Shown here: one piece after another, positions 17,756 through 26,480 of the stretch
Layout of the letters: each line of letters starts with the position of its first letter
How positions within the stretch are numbered: position 1 is the stretch's first letter
NCBI RefSeq assembly: GCF_003663845.1
Contig: NZ_RCCA01000001.1
Coordinates: 1 to 64,000, forward strand
Length of the DNA: 64,000 bases
Reading direction: 5' to 3'
Origin: Chryseobacterium sp. 7
Lineage (GTDB): Bacteria; Bacteroidota; Bacteroidia; Flavobacteriales; Weeksellaceae
Made by a program: the position numbers and the translations under genes
Notes under the pieces: generated by a model
The model's input: only the letters and a program-made list of their open reading frames with translations
Told to the model about the DNA's origin: nothing
The model's database searches: none

Positions 17756-18973
17756 TTAAGTTTTGAAGACTTTTGCAGGATCACCCCCCGCAAATATTAT
17801 TAGAATTGCGGTAATCATATCCCGAAGTTCCATAGCGATGCGTCTTTTAGCTGTTTTATATCCTAAATTGTTTACTTTTTTGTAAATCAAGAGCAGCATA
17901 GAAGCAATCATTGTCATGTAGAGCATTACTTCAATTCCGTTTTTATTGAGCGAAACAAGATGGCTTAAATTCAACTCTTGTTTCATAAATCTGAAGAATA
18001 CCTCAATATCCCACCTTTTACGGTAATAATCCGATATTTCTTTGGCAGAAAGTTCAAATTCGTTGGTTATGAACCAAAGTTCTTTAGCTGTTTTTTCATT
18101 TTTGATAACGATCAACCGAAAATATGTTTCTACTTTTTCTTCACGATGATGAATATTTCCCCGTTTGTTTTGGATGGGTTTTCCGGTGTAAAGCTTCACT
18201 TTGCTGTCTTTAATAACTCCCCAATCATCCCATTTTATTGGGGTTTCTGTTTTAATAAAAGATTCAATCTCTTCATATTTCCTGTTTTCTTTGGAACGGA
18301 TAATAAATTTCAGAAGCTTTTCTTCAAAATCTTTCATCGTCCTTGTAGACTGGATCCCTCTGTCTATGATATAAATATTATCATGATGATCTTCTTTTTT
18401 CACCTGGTTCAGAACAGCCTGGGCAAGAGCATTATCTTCTGTTGAGTATTTTTGCCCCGTAAAAACATCTACCGCTGATGGCAAAATTCCGTCAAATGAA
18501 AAACTGAATTTCACTAATTTTTTTCCACTTTTCTGATCAATTCCTTCTTTAAGCTTGTTACATGTATCAGCTACAATGGTACTGTCAACTCTGATTAAGT
18601 TGTATTTTTCGATTTCTGTCTTGGAATAAAGTTCCGAAAATCTTTCGTACATCTGTTCGTAGATTTCTAGGAAATAATTGGAATCAATTTTTGAAAGCCT
18701 CTCAGAAATTGAACTCCTTCGAATCTTTTCCTCTTCCCCTAAACCAAATAAGGCTTTGAATCCACTGCTATTAAAAGTATCTTCGAGTGTTCTTTGACTT
18801 AATTTTTCATTATCAAATATGCAATACAAAAGCAGGTAGAATATTTTTCTTCCATGCAAAACTTTACTATAATAATCCACTTTTGTACTTGCGGAAAGGT
18901 GACTTAAAAGTGCTTCGGGAATAAATTCTAAAACATCTTTAAGTGATATTTTGTGATCTTTAAAAACTGACAT
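17756..18973 (-). CDS. IS4-family transposase (DDE)
   Basis: A 405-residue transposase counted from MSVFKDHKISLK; an in-frame ATG at 19024 would add an atypical hydrophobic leader and is less likely. The three acidic residues sit in LIRVDSTIVADT, YIIDRGIQSTR and the C-terminal YYRKRWDIEVFFRFMKQELN, the YREK-like signature of IS4-group transposases. An N-terminal SERLSKIDSN segment and a beta-strand insertion between the second Asp and the Glu (KLYTGKPIQNKRG) are also typical. The frame is unbroken, so the element may be active. It ends 41 bp inside the left terminus. Confidence 0.93.
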   Translation of the reverse strand: MSVFKDHKISLKDVLEFIPEALLSHLSASTKVDYYSKVLHGRKIFYLLLYCIFDNEKLSQRTLEDTFNSSGFKALFGLGEEEKIRRSSISERLSKIDSNYFLEIYEQMYERFSELYSKTEIEKYNLIRVDSTIVADTCNKLKEGIDQKSGKKLVKFSFSFDGILPSAVDVFTGQKYSTEDNALAQAVLNQVKKEDHHDNIYIIDRGIQSTRTMKDFEEKLLKFIIRSKENRKYEEIESFIKTETPIKWDDWGVIKDSKVKLYTGKPIQNKRGNIHHREEKVETYFRLIVIKNEKTAKELWFITNEFELSAKEISDYYRKRWDIEVFFRFMKQELNLSHLVSLNKNGIEVMLYMTMIASMLLLIYKKVNNLGYKTAKRRIAMELRDMITAILIIFAGGDPAKVFKT

Positions 18974-19085
18974 AAACAATTGATTATCAGCAATAAAGAT
19001 ACAAAAAATGAAAAAATGAAACAATAAAACAAATTAAATAGTTGATAATCAATTAATTACAATAATAATATTGAATATCTAAAAA

Positions 19086-19114
19086 CAAAAAGTCGGAAGA
19101 AAAAATCTTCCGAC
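19086..19114 (-). terminator. IS right-end terminator against inward transcription
   Basis: Minus strand: GTCGGAAGA, 5-nt loop, TCTTCCGAC, then TTTTTGTTTTT, mirroring the left-end hairpin and facing transcripts from osmC. Confidence 0.7.
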
Positions 19115-19122
19115 CATGACTA

Positions 19123-19140
19123 ATGTTTCATCCGGCTTTT
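19123..19140. repeat. Target-site duplication, right copy, and right half of the split terminator
   Basis: ATGTTTCATC (19123-19132) duplicates 17706-17715; CGGCTTTT after it is the distal arm and U-run of the original glycosidase/osmC terminator. Confidence 0.92.
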
Positions 19141-19161
19141 GCTATTTTTTTAAATGAGAGA

Positions 19162-19581
19162 TTAAATTTTTTCTCCGTTCACGTATACTTCGTACCCGAT
19201 TTCTACATTCGGCTCCAGTGTTTTTGATACGGAACAGTATTTTTCAAAAGAAAGCTCTGCTGCTTTCTGTGCTTTTTTAGGATCAATTTCTCCTTCCAAA
19301 AGGAACTTAACGTTAATCGATTTAAAAGGTTTTGCATCATCTACCTGCACTCTCTCTCCTTCTACTTCCGCCTGGAAGCTCTTGATTTCCTGACGCTGCT
19401 TCTTCAGAATAGAAACTACATCAATTCCGCTGCATCCTGCCACCGCCATCAGTACACTTTCCATGGGAGAAACTCCTTTTGCTCCCGGCTGAGAAGTATT
19501 ATCCAAAAGAATAGAATTTCCCTGAGCATTGGTACATTCAAATAAAAAATCGTCGTTTATTCTGTTAAGTGTAATTTTCAT
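19162..19581 (-). CDS. OsmC-family protein
   Basis: A 139-residue OsmC/Ohr-fold protein, likely a thiol-dependent peroxide- or redox-handling enzyme of the cytoplasm. The two conserved cysteines are visible: LMAVAGCSGIDVVSILKKQR (about Cys50, start of the central helix) and FEKYCSVSKTLEP (about Cys114). The YhfA-like subfamily is suggested by PMESVLMAVAGCSGIDV. It lies 27 bp downstream of the DUF58 gene on the same strand and so may be the tail gene of that operon. Its 3' side abuts the IS4-split terminator. Confidence 0.9.
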   Translation of the reverse strand: MKITLNRINDDFLFECTNAQGNSILLDNTSQPGAKGVSPMESVLMAVAGCSGIDVVSILKKQRQEIKSFQAEVEGERVQVDDAKPFKSINVKFLLEGEIDPKKAQKAAELSFEKYCSVSKTLEPNVEIGYEVYVNGEKI

Positions 19582-19608
19582 TATTTATTGCTTATTGCTT
19601 CTACAAAG

Positions 19609-20931
19609 TTATAAAATTCCTCTTGCTTTTATCTCCAAATATTTATTGATAACATCGATATTCAAATTTTCCGGAAGTGTATAGACTGTATAAATTCCAT
19701 ATTTACGGAGTTCCTGAATGATCAGTTTCTTTTCAAACTCGAATTTTTCAGCAATGATCTCATCATAGATTTCCTGCATGTTTTCAGGATTTTTGTTGAT
19801 GAGCGTCTGCAGTTCTGAATTTTTGAAGAATACCACTACCAGCAAATGGTTTTTGGCAATTCCACGAAGATATTTCAGCTGTCGGTTCAGCCCGTCCAGT
19901 GTTTCAAAATTGGTAAAAAGCAGAATTAAGCTTCTTTGATTGATGGAATATTTTACATCCTGATACAAACGGTTGAAATCACTTTCGAAGAAATCGGTTT
20001 TAATATTATACAGTGCTTCAGAGATTTTTTTCAGCTGTCCGGATTTATTATCGGCAGCGATTTTATTTTCCGCTTTCTTAGAAAACGTCATCATTCCGGC
20101 TCTGTCTCCTTTTCTTAAAATGATGTGAGATAATGCCATTGTTGCATTAATGGAATAATCCAATAAGCTTAATCCGTTGAAAGGCATTTTCATGGTTCTT
20201 CCTTTATCAATCAGCATAAAAATACGCTGCGATTTTTCATCCTGAAACTGGTTTACCATCAGACGGTTAGTCTTGGAAGTAGCTTTCCAGTTGATTGTTC
20301 TGATATCATCCCCGGGAACATATTCTTTGATCTGTTCAAATTCCATGGTGTGCCCCAGCTTTCTGACTCTCTTGATTCCGCCCAATAAAAATTCACTCTG
20401 AATGGCCATCAGCTCATATTTTCTGAGGTGGATAAAGGATGGGTAAGCAGGCAGCATCGCATCTTTCTGGAAAATAAATCTTTTTGAGATTAATCCCAAT
20501 GGTGATGATGCATAGACATTCAACCCTCCAAAGTGATATTCTCCTCTTTCTTTAGGTTCTAATGTGTATTGAAAAAATGTATTTGCTCCGGAAGCAATTC
20601 GTTTTTCGATCAAAAAATCTCTTTTCTGAAACTGGAACGGAATTTCATCAATAATTTTAGCGATGATGCTAAAGCTGTAATTATTCTTGATGTCAATTTT
20701 TACAAAATTCTCATCTCCGTTAGACAGTTTTTCCGGCAAAATCCTTTGAGCCTGTAATGCATTCTTCTGATTAAAAAGCAACAGGAAATCTACCATTGCC
20801 GCCAGAAAGCAAATCAGGAGTGCAATATGGGCTACCCACATCAGCACCGGAAAGAAAAATGCCAGAACATACAGAATCCCCACTCCGATGAGTGTAAAAA
20901 AGAAACGTGTATTAATGTATAAGTTTTTCAT
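19609..20931 (-). CDS. DUF58 / VWA-like membrane-anchored protein
   Basis: A 440-residue protein with two N-terminal membrane segments (about 8-50) and a large cytoplasmic region. The DUF58 signature EYVPGDDIRTINWKATSKTNRL is complete, followed by a von Willebrand-A-like domain (IFMLIDKGRTMKMP, a DxGRTM variant of the MIDAS motif). DUF58 proteins partner with MoxR ATPases, here encoded upstream on the same strand, in a chaperone-like system acting on unknown membrane or periplasmic clients. A four-helix-bundle gene separates the two. The C terminus VINKYLEIKARGIL looks complete. Confidence 0.9.
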   Translation of the reverse strand: MKNLYINTRFFFTLIGVGILYVLAFFFPVLMWVAHIALLICFLAAMVDFLLLFNQKNALQAQRILPEKLSNGDENFVKIDIKNNYSFSIIAKIIDEIPFQFQKRDFLIEKRIASGANTFFQYTLEPKERGEYHFGGLNVYASSPLGLISKRFIFQKDAMLPAYPSFIHLRKYELMAIQSEFLLGGIKRVRKLGHTMEFEQIKEYVPGDDIRTINWKATSKTNRLMVNQFQDEKSQRIFMLIDKGRTMKMPFNGLSLLDYSINATMALSHIILRKGDRAGMMTFSKKAENKIAADNKSGQLKKISEALYNIKTDFFESDFNRLYQDVKYSINQRSLILLFTNFETLDGLNRQLKYLRGIAKNHLLVVVFFKNSELQTLINKNPENMQEIYDEIIAEKFEFEKKLIIQELRKYGIYTVYTLPENLNIDVINKYLEIKARGIL

Positions 20932-21001
20932 TAGTTAGGTAGCGGGTTGCAGATGTTGGGTTTTAGGTGGTCGTTTATTAGCTTTTTTACAATCATTATT
21001 A

Positions 21002-21352
21002 TTATTGTAGAGAATTAATAAGTCCGTTCAACATTTTGGATATTTCTATAATTTCCTGATTTAGTTTCAAATAATCATCTTCATTTAAAAAACCGAGATT
21101 TTTTGAAATGATTAATTGTGTTTCTGCCTCTGCACAACTGCCTCTTGCTATTTTTAAAAATTGTAGATAATCAGGCTTGCTTCGTCTCGAGTTTCCCTCA
21201 GCAATATTAGAGGGGATTGAAACAGCAGACCTTCTTATTTGTGATATTAATCCGTAGATTTCGGCTTTAGGAAAAGTGTCTGTAATTCTATAAATTTCAG
21301 TAACAAAATCAATCGATTTCTGCCAAACTAAAAGCTCTTTAAAATTTGCCAT
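21002..21352 (-). CDS. Four-helix-bundle protein (S23-type), second copy
   Basis: A 116-residue member of the S23/IVP family, counted from MANFKELLVWQKSIDFV; a start 11 codons upstream is in frame but less family-like. Motifs: FKELLVWQKSIDFVTEIYRIT, YGLISQIRRSAVSIPSNIAEG, LKIARGSCAEAETQLIISKNLGF. It is much closer to the family consensus than the copy at 10512-10898, so the two are not a recent duplication. It interrupts the usual MoxR-DUF58 neighbourhood, flanked by short GGTAG/CTACC-rich repeats (about 20936-20980 and 21387-21428). Function unknown. Confidence 0.9.
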   Translation of the reverse strand: MANFKELLVWQKSIDFVTEIYRITDTFPKAEIYGLISQIRRSAVSIPSNIAEGNSRRSKPDYLQFLKIARGSCAEAETQLIISKNLGFLNEDDYLKLNQEIIEISKMLNGLINSLQ

Positions 21353-21423
21353 ATATAATAATTTTGTCACTATTAAAGCATTCACTTACTATCAACTGCT
21401 ACCTGCCACCTATTATCTACTAC

Positions 21424-22455
21424 CTATCTAGGAATCTCTATTCCTTCTAAAATCTGACGGATAATTTCATCTGCAGTAAGGCCTTCCATTTCTCTTTCGG
21501 GAGAAACAATTACTCTGTGTCTTAAAACAGCGTAGCTTGCTTCTTTAATATCCTCAGGAGTTACAAAGTCTCTTCCTCTTATGGCAGCAAATGCTTTTGA
21601 TGCTGTAAGAAGTGCCAGTGAAGCTCTCGGAGAAGCTCCCAGATATAAGAATTGGTTCTCTCTTGTGTTGATGATAATTTTAGCAATATATTCCATCAAC
21701 TGGTTCTCCACAATGATTTCTTTTACCAGATGCTGGTAGTTTTTCAACTGTTGTGCACTGATAACACGGTTGATTCCTTCTGTTTTATCTTCTTTTTTAC
21801 TTTCGTGCTGATTTTTAATGATCGCAATTTCCTGTTCAAGATTAGGATATCCTACATTGATTTTGAATAGAAAACGGTCCAGCTGAGCCTCCGGAAGTCG
21901 GTATGTTCCTTCATGCTCAATTGGGTTTTGTGTAGCGATAACCAGAAAAGGCTCTTCCATTGTATAACGGGTTCCATCCATTGTGATCTGTCTTTCTTCC
22001 ATTACTTCAAATAACGCAGACTGTGTTTTGGCAGGTGATCTGTTGATCTCATCAATCAGTATGAAATTCGAGAAGATAGGTCCTTTTTTAAATTCAAATT
22101 CTGAATTTTTCACATTGAAGATGGATGTTCCTAAAATATCAGAAGGCATCAGGTCCGGTGTAAACTGGATTCTGCTGAAACCCACGTCTATAGTTTTGGC
22201 TAATAATTTTGCAGTGATTGTTTTGGCTACTCCCGGAACACCTTCTATAAGGACATGTCCGTTGGAAAGTAGCGCTGCCAAAAGATGTTCAATCATCTTC
22301 TCCTGACCTACAATTACTTTTCCGATCTCAGATTTTACTTTCTCCAGGCTTGCTCGAAGTTCAATCATATCTATTCTCGACTGAAACTGTTCTTCCTGTT
22401 TATTAAGATTAATAGAACTTTCGTTTTCTATATTGGGATTATCAAAATTTTCCAT
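21424..22455 (-). CDS. MoxR-family AAA+ ATPase
   Basis: A 343-residue AAA+ chaperone-like ATPase. Walker A GVPGVAKTITAKLL (about 75-88), Walker B LIDEINRSPAKTQSALFEVMEE, sensor-1 IATQNPIEHEGTYRLPEAQ with arginine finger DRF, and the C-terminal lid with GASPRASLALL are all intact. MoxR proteins remodel or assemble targets together with VWA/DUF58 partners. The gene begins the MoxR-(S23)-DUF58-osmC part of the cluster, after a 114-bp gap from the DUF4350 gene. Confidence 0.96.
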   Translation of the reverse strand: MENFDNPNIENESSINLNKQEEQFQSRIDMIELRASLEKVKSEIGKVIVGQEKMIEHLLAALLSNGHVLIEGVPGVAKTITAKLLAKTIDVGFSRIQFTPDLMPSDILGTSIFNVKNSEFEFKKGPIFSNFILIDEINRSPAKTQSALFEVMEERQITMDGTRYTMEEPFLVIATQNPIEHEGTYRLPEAQLDRFLFKINVGYPNLEQEIAIIKNQHESKKEDKTEGINRVISAQQLKNYQHLVKEIIVENQLMEYIAKIIINTRENQFLYLGASPRASLALLTASKAFAAIRGRDFVTPEDIKEASYAVLRHRVIVSPEREMEGLTADEIIRQILEGIEIPR

Positions 22456-22569
22456 AATAAATTTTCATTAGTCAGTTTAACAATGGATCTCTATAACCAC
22501 ACTATTCAGGTGAATTGCCGTTATCAGTATTGAAAAACTGTTGCATCTTTAGGTTATTATATTCTTCTA

Positions 22570-23727
22570 TTATTTAAGTATGTCATCAAGGAGCTTATTG
22601 ATCCTTGCAAGGTCTTCCTTCATTACACTGGCGTAAGGATCCTGAGCTTTTTTGATAAGTACTATCGCCTCACTGATCATTTCAATCGGTTTTCCGGTTT
22701 TCAGCTGCAATTTTTTTGCAAATTCTTCGTCTAAATTCTGGGTATCTATCAACATATCCATTCTCACTTTATTCAGAAAATACTGTGCCTTCTTGGACAT
22801 CATGTCATGAAAATCGCCTTCCTGAAGATACAGATTTCCAATACTTTTCACAAAATCCAATGAAGTATTTTTTAATGGCTCTTCTACAGGCACTATTCTC
22901 TGCTTTCTTTTTGCATTAAAGAAAATGAAAAGGATAAATCCTCCCAAAAACACCCACCAGCCATATTTTAAAGCCGGATTCGACAATACGAATCTCATAA
23001 AGAAACGGGATGCAGAACTTTTATTGGATACAAACCAAAGGGTTTCTCTATCCTGTAAATATGAAAACACATCCTGCGCGTATTTTACATTTCCGGGTTT
23101 CAGAAGATAATAGTTCGTTAGAAGAAGAGGTTCAACATGTGCATAAATATGCCCTTTCCCAAATTTCACTTTGATAAAGTTGGCCTGATCTGTATTCTTT
23201 TTCTCTACCGTTTTGCCGAGTACTTCTACTTTAGGTTTGATAAATGAGAATCCTCTGCCGGATGGAAATTTATCTAATTTAATAAAATCATTCTGAAATT
23301 TTTTATCTGTGAGCTTCAGGACATTTTCTTCTTCAAAAGATATTTCAGAATCATAATATCCAATACTGTCTGAAACTTCTTTAGGCATACGGGTGACCAT
23401 CAGCATTGCATCTGATCCTTCAGATACCTGGGTCAGAATTTTATTCCAGGATTCTCTGTCGATATTATTTTCAATAACAACAATATTGTGAGGTGCTTTT
23501 TTATGCTGACTGTAATATTCGTAGGGAGCCTGCTCAATCTTCTTCAGATTATTTTTAAAAAGATCTTTGGCTTCATTATTAAAAACAAATAATCCGAACG
23601 GAGACTTTTCATTGAGATCAAAATTCTTCCGCCAGTCTGTCGTTTCTTTTTTGTTAACTTCAAGCAATGCCAAAATAATCATCACAACGATGAAAATTAC
23701 AGCATATGTTTTGAAAGTTTTATTCAT
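22570..23727 (-). CDS. DUF4350-type membrane protein
   Basis: A 385-residue protein with an N-terminal membrane segment (about 7-24), an extracytoplasmic domain holding SPFGLFVFNNEAKDLF and VVIENNIDRESWNKIL, a second membrane segment (about 258-275) and a soluble helical tail. This is the layout of the DUF4350 proteins that accompany MoxR/DUF58/DUF4129 genes. No enzymatic motif is visible. It lies 11 bp downstream of the DUF4129 gene, so it is in the same transcript. Confidence 0.75.
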   Translation of the reverse strand: MNKTFKTYAVIFIVVMIILALLEVNKKETTDWRKNFDLNEKSPFGLFVFNNEAKDLFKNNLKKIEQAPYEYYSQHKKAPHNIVVIENNIDRESWNKILTQVSEGSDAMLMVTRMPKEVSDSIGYYDSEISFEEENVLKLTDKKFQNDFIKLDKFPSGRGFSFIKPKVEVLGKTVEKKNTDQANFIKVKFGKGHIYAHVEPLLLTNYYLLKPGNVKYAQDVFSYLQDRETLWFVSNKSSASRFFMRFVLSNPALKYGWWVFLGGFILFIFFNAKRKQRIVPVEEPLKNTSLDFVKSIGNLYLQEGDFHDMMSKKAQYFLNKVRMDMLIDTQNLDEEFAKKLQLKTGKPIEMISEAIVLIKKAQDPYASVMKEDLARINKLLDDILK

Positions 23728-23738
23728 GGTTACTATTG

Positions 23739-24530
23739 TTATGGTTTAAATGCCTGATACTGATTTTTAAATTTCTGGTAGCTCTCTTCTTCAATATTGA
23801 ATTCTCCGTACCAGACATAATCAAAGATATAGGACAGATTAGAGAAATCATTTTTCAGATGAGGAGCCTTAAGCTCTGCGGCATAGTCCTTATTTGTTTT
23901 TTCAGGATTCCAATTAATCAGTTTTTTGTCACTCAGCTTTTTTAGGATAAAAAGAAATTGGTAACGAACTGCAGAACGGTAATCTCCTGTATGTTCAAAT
24001 TTCACAATACTTTCCGGGAAGTTGATTTCATGAATATTCTCATGAAGTTCCTGTACATTGAGATCCAGTTTTTTATTCTTTTTACCAAAAATAAAATTCC
24101 CATCCTTTCCCATGACATATTTAATGATGAAATACAGCAGGAATCCAACAAGAATAATGGCAAACAAACGGATAAGGACAGTGGTAAATTCTCCCGACTT
24201 ACTGAGCGTAGTTTCACCAAAAATGCTCTGTATTATCTGATCCAGTTTTCGCATCAGCTTCTGAAAGAAAGATTCTCTCGGTTTTGATACGGAATAATCA
24301 AATTCATTTCCTTTATATCTGGACGGAATGTTTTCTTTGAATGTTTTAGGATATACCGCATTTTCTGAGACCGGATTTTTCATCAGCACAGAATCCGCAC
24401 GCAGCATATTTCTGTAATGCCCGGTGTTATACAATGAATCTACCAGTTCATCGGAATCAGAGTTGTCATCCTGAGCGTGAACCAGCCCAAGAGAGAAAAA
24501 AAGCAGTATGAAAAAAAGAATTTTATTCAT
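23739..24530 (-). CDS. DUF4129-type protein
   Basis: About 263 residues from MNKILFFILL. It has a cleavable-looking signal peptide ending near VHAQD, a periplasmic segment, a membrane helix (about 120-142, TVLIRLFAIILVGFLLYFII) and a cytoplasmic helical domain with YRSAVRYQFLFILKKLSDK, INWNPEKTNKDYA and FDYVWYGEF, which matches the DUF4129 C-terminal pattern. The start overlaps the upstream membrane-protein stop by 8 bp. Part of the MoxR/DUF58 envelope cluster; role unknown. Confidence 0.8.
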   Translation of the reverse strand: MNKILFFILLFFSLGLVHAQDDNSDSDELVDSLYNTGHYRNMLRADSVLMKNPVSENAVYPKTFKENIPSRYKGNEFDYSVSKPRESFFQKLMRKLDQIIQSIFGETTLSKSGEFTTVLIRLFAIILVGFLLYFIIKYVMGKDGNFIFGKKNKKLDLNVQELHENIHEINFPESIVKFEHTGDYRSAVRYQFLFILKKLSDKKLINWNPEKTNKDYAAELKAPHLKNDFSNLSYIFDYVWYGEFNIEEESYQKFKNQYQAFKP

Positions 24531-25485
24531 TGATTCCAATCATATCTATTTCTGCCAATTCTACTTTCTGGTGAAGATCTGTTCTGCTGTCATAATACAT
24601 CAAACCGGCATTCACATACATCAGATTTGAAAGAAAAAATGAAAGCAGCATTGAAATTCCATACAATACAAAAAACAGGACGCCTGCAGTTCCGGTAAAA
24701 GGATTCTGCTCAAAATTTCCGTCCGGTGTAGAGGTAAGAAGCGATCCGTAAAAAAACATCATCGGGATAAATGTGAATACAGATGTTATCATATAAATAA
24801 TAATAAACATCACAAATGCAGATCCCCAATATTTCCAGTATGGTGATTTCTCACTTCCATTCGGATAAGAAAACTGAGAACGTAATGCATAACTCAAACT
24901 TCCCCAGAAACCTCTGTCCGAATTAAAATAATCATACATCAGAAAGGTAGTAAAATTAAATATCGTTGGATAAAGCAGCAGGATCAAAAACAATCCGATA
25001 ATAATAAAAATCAGGATATAAGAAAATCCTACCACAAATAAAATTGCCGGGGTAACAATGAAGATCATCCCAAGACACAGCTTACCGATTCTTCCGGCAT
25101 TGTTCTTAAAGTCATTTAGAATTTCATCCGCCTTTATCTTTTCTGCTCCCTGCGCTATTCTTTTTAAATAAAAAACAGGATACAGGTAATTGACAATCAT
25201 CAGAATCATGAAAAGCAGGAATGTCAATAATCCTAAAGTAATCAGCATTCCGGAATTTTCTGAAAAGTATTGTTCAAAATAATATGTTTCACCACCAAGA
25301 TTAGATCCGAATATTTGTGAAAAGAGTTCTTTATACCCGAAAATCACCACAGTTACCATTAAGATCAAAAGCAAGCCGTTGATCAGAATATAGTTTTTGA
25401 AATAGTTCTTTCCGTATAATTTGAAAAAATTGAAACTGTCACTGATGAAAGTTCCAAAATCTCTTTTTTTATAAAATTGCATCAT
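24523..25485 (-). CDS. Polytopic membrane protein of the MoxR/DUF58 cluster
   Basis: About 320 residues from MMQFYKKRDFGTFISDSFNFFK; an earlier in-frame ATG at 25530 lies inside the SpoIIM-like gene and is less likely. At least six hydrophobic stretches are visible, with a DUF4013/glycerophosphoryl-like membrane architecture, and a terminal acidic tail. It overlaps both neighbours by a few bases (SpoIIM-like upstream, DUF4129 downstream), a sign of tight translational coupling. No catalytic motif; probably a membrane partner in the cluster. Confidence 0.75.
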   Translation of the reverse strand: MMQFYKKRDFGTFISDSFNFFKLYGKNYFKNYILINGLLLILMVTVVIFGYKELFSQIFGSNLGGETYYFEQYFSENSGMLITLGLLTFLLFMILMIVNYLYPVFYLKRIAQGAEKIKADEILNDFKNNAGRIGKLCLGMIFIVTPAILFVVGFSYILIFIIIGLFLILLLYPTIFNFTTFLMYDYFNSDRGFWGSLSYALRSQFSYPNGSEKSPYWKYWGSAFVMFIIIYMITSVFTFIPMMFFYGSLLTSTPDGNFEQNPFTGTAGVLFFVLYGISMLLSFFLSNLMYVNAGLMYYDSRTDLHQKVELAEIDMIGINE

Positions 25486-26452
25486 GAATGTGTTTATTAG
25501 TTTTTTTGTAGACAACTGACGGATATACAAAATAGTAAAATCCGATAATTGCCAGTGAACCTAAAATAATGATCAAATTTAAAAATAAAGGCATCTTCAA
25601 AGCATGCCTTGTAACGTAACCTTCTATAATCCCTGCACAAATAGTGAAAGGAACAGTGCTTAAAAATATTTTAAATGAATCTTTAAATCCTTTTTTAAAA
25701 GAATTGAACCTTGAAAAAGTTCTCGGAAATAAAATAGAAGCTCCCAGAATTAATCCGCACATGGCTTCCACCACCATCGCAAAAATTTCAAAAACGCCAT
25801 GAAGCCAAATTCCTCTAGCACTGTCTTTCAACGCTCCATAATCATAGAAAAAATACTGAAAAGCTCCCAGCATTACACTATTGGAAAGGAGAGCAAATAA
25901 AGTTCCCACTCCTCCGGCAATTCCGTAAATATATAATTTTGCTCCTACCTGAATATTATTAAAAATAATTCCGATCGTGCTTCCCCATGTGCTTCCACTC
26001 TGATAAACTCCTACAGCATTATTATTTTTAATATTTTCAACGGTTTCATTCACATATCCTTCGCCCAGAATAATATTGACAAAATCCTTATCATAAATTG
26101 CAGAAAGCACTCCTATTGACGTAAATAAAATGAAAAAGAGAAATGCATACATCAGGTATCTCCGGTACTGATACATCAACAGCGGAACTTCAGTTTTAAA
26201 AAAATAAACCAGTCTGTTCTCCTCTACCCTTTTCGTTTTATAGATCTTCTGAAAAATCTGGGCAGACAAATGATTCAGATAAACTGTAGTGTTACTTTTG
26301 GGATAATAAGTCTGGGCAAAAGAAAGATCGTTGATCAGGTTGATGTACAACGAAGACAGGTCATCAGGATTTTTTTTAATTTTCCCTTGAATAACCTGTT
26401 CGATTCCCAACCATTTTTCTTTATTTTGTTTAATGAAATAAACTTCTCTCAT
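25469..26452 (-). CDS. Stage II sporulation protein M (SpoIIM)-like membrane protein
   Basis: A 327-residue membrane protein with N-terminal MREVYFIKQNKEKWLGIEQVI, a soluble helical region and five to six membrane helices in the C-terminal two thirds, including the conserved NNIQVGAKLYIYGIAGGVGT and HGVFEIFAMVVEAMCGLILG segments of the SpoIIM family. Despite the name it occurs in non-sporulating Bacteroidota next to RDD and MoxR/DUF58 genes. It is the first gene of the minus-strand operon. The divergent RDD gene begins only 28 bp away. Confidence 0.88.
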   Translation of the reverse strand: MREVYFIKQNKEKWLGIEQVIQGKIKKNPDDLSSLYINLINDLSFAQTYYPKSNTTVYLNHLSAQIFQKIYKTKRVEENRLVYFFKTEVPLLMYQYRRYLMYAFLFFILFTSIGVLSAIYDKDFVNIILGEGYVNETVENIKNNNAVGVYQSGSTWGSTIGIIFNNIQVGAKLYIYGIAGGVGTLFALLSNSVMLGAFQYFFYDYGALKDSARGIWLHGVFEIFAMVVEAMCGLILGASILFPRTFSRFNSFKKGFKDSFKIFLSTVPFTICAGIIEGYVTRHALKMPLFLNLIIILGSLAIIGFYYFVYPSVVYKKTNKHIHDAIL

Positions 26453-26480
26453 AATTATTAAGGCTAAAATAATAAAAAAT

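Larger units (their letters stand above)
17716..19122. mobile_element. Complete IS4-family insertion sequence, 1407 bp
   Basis: The ends are perfect 17-bp inverted repeats, TAGTCATGGTCGGAAGA (17716-17732) and its complement (19106-19122), flanked by a 10-bp direct repeat. One transposase gene fills the element. Each end carries a subterminal hairpin: ATGGTCGGAA/TTCCGACCAT then T6 on the left, and GTCGGAAGA/TCTTCCGAC with T-run on the minus strand on the right. Both are positioned to stop transcription entering from outside. TSD length and the Y-R-W-x-E-x-F-F-K/R-type motif fit the IS4 group. Confidence 0.95.
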
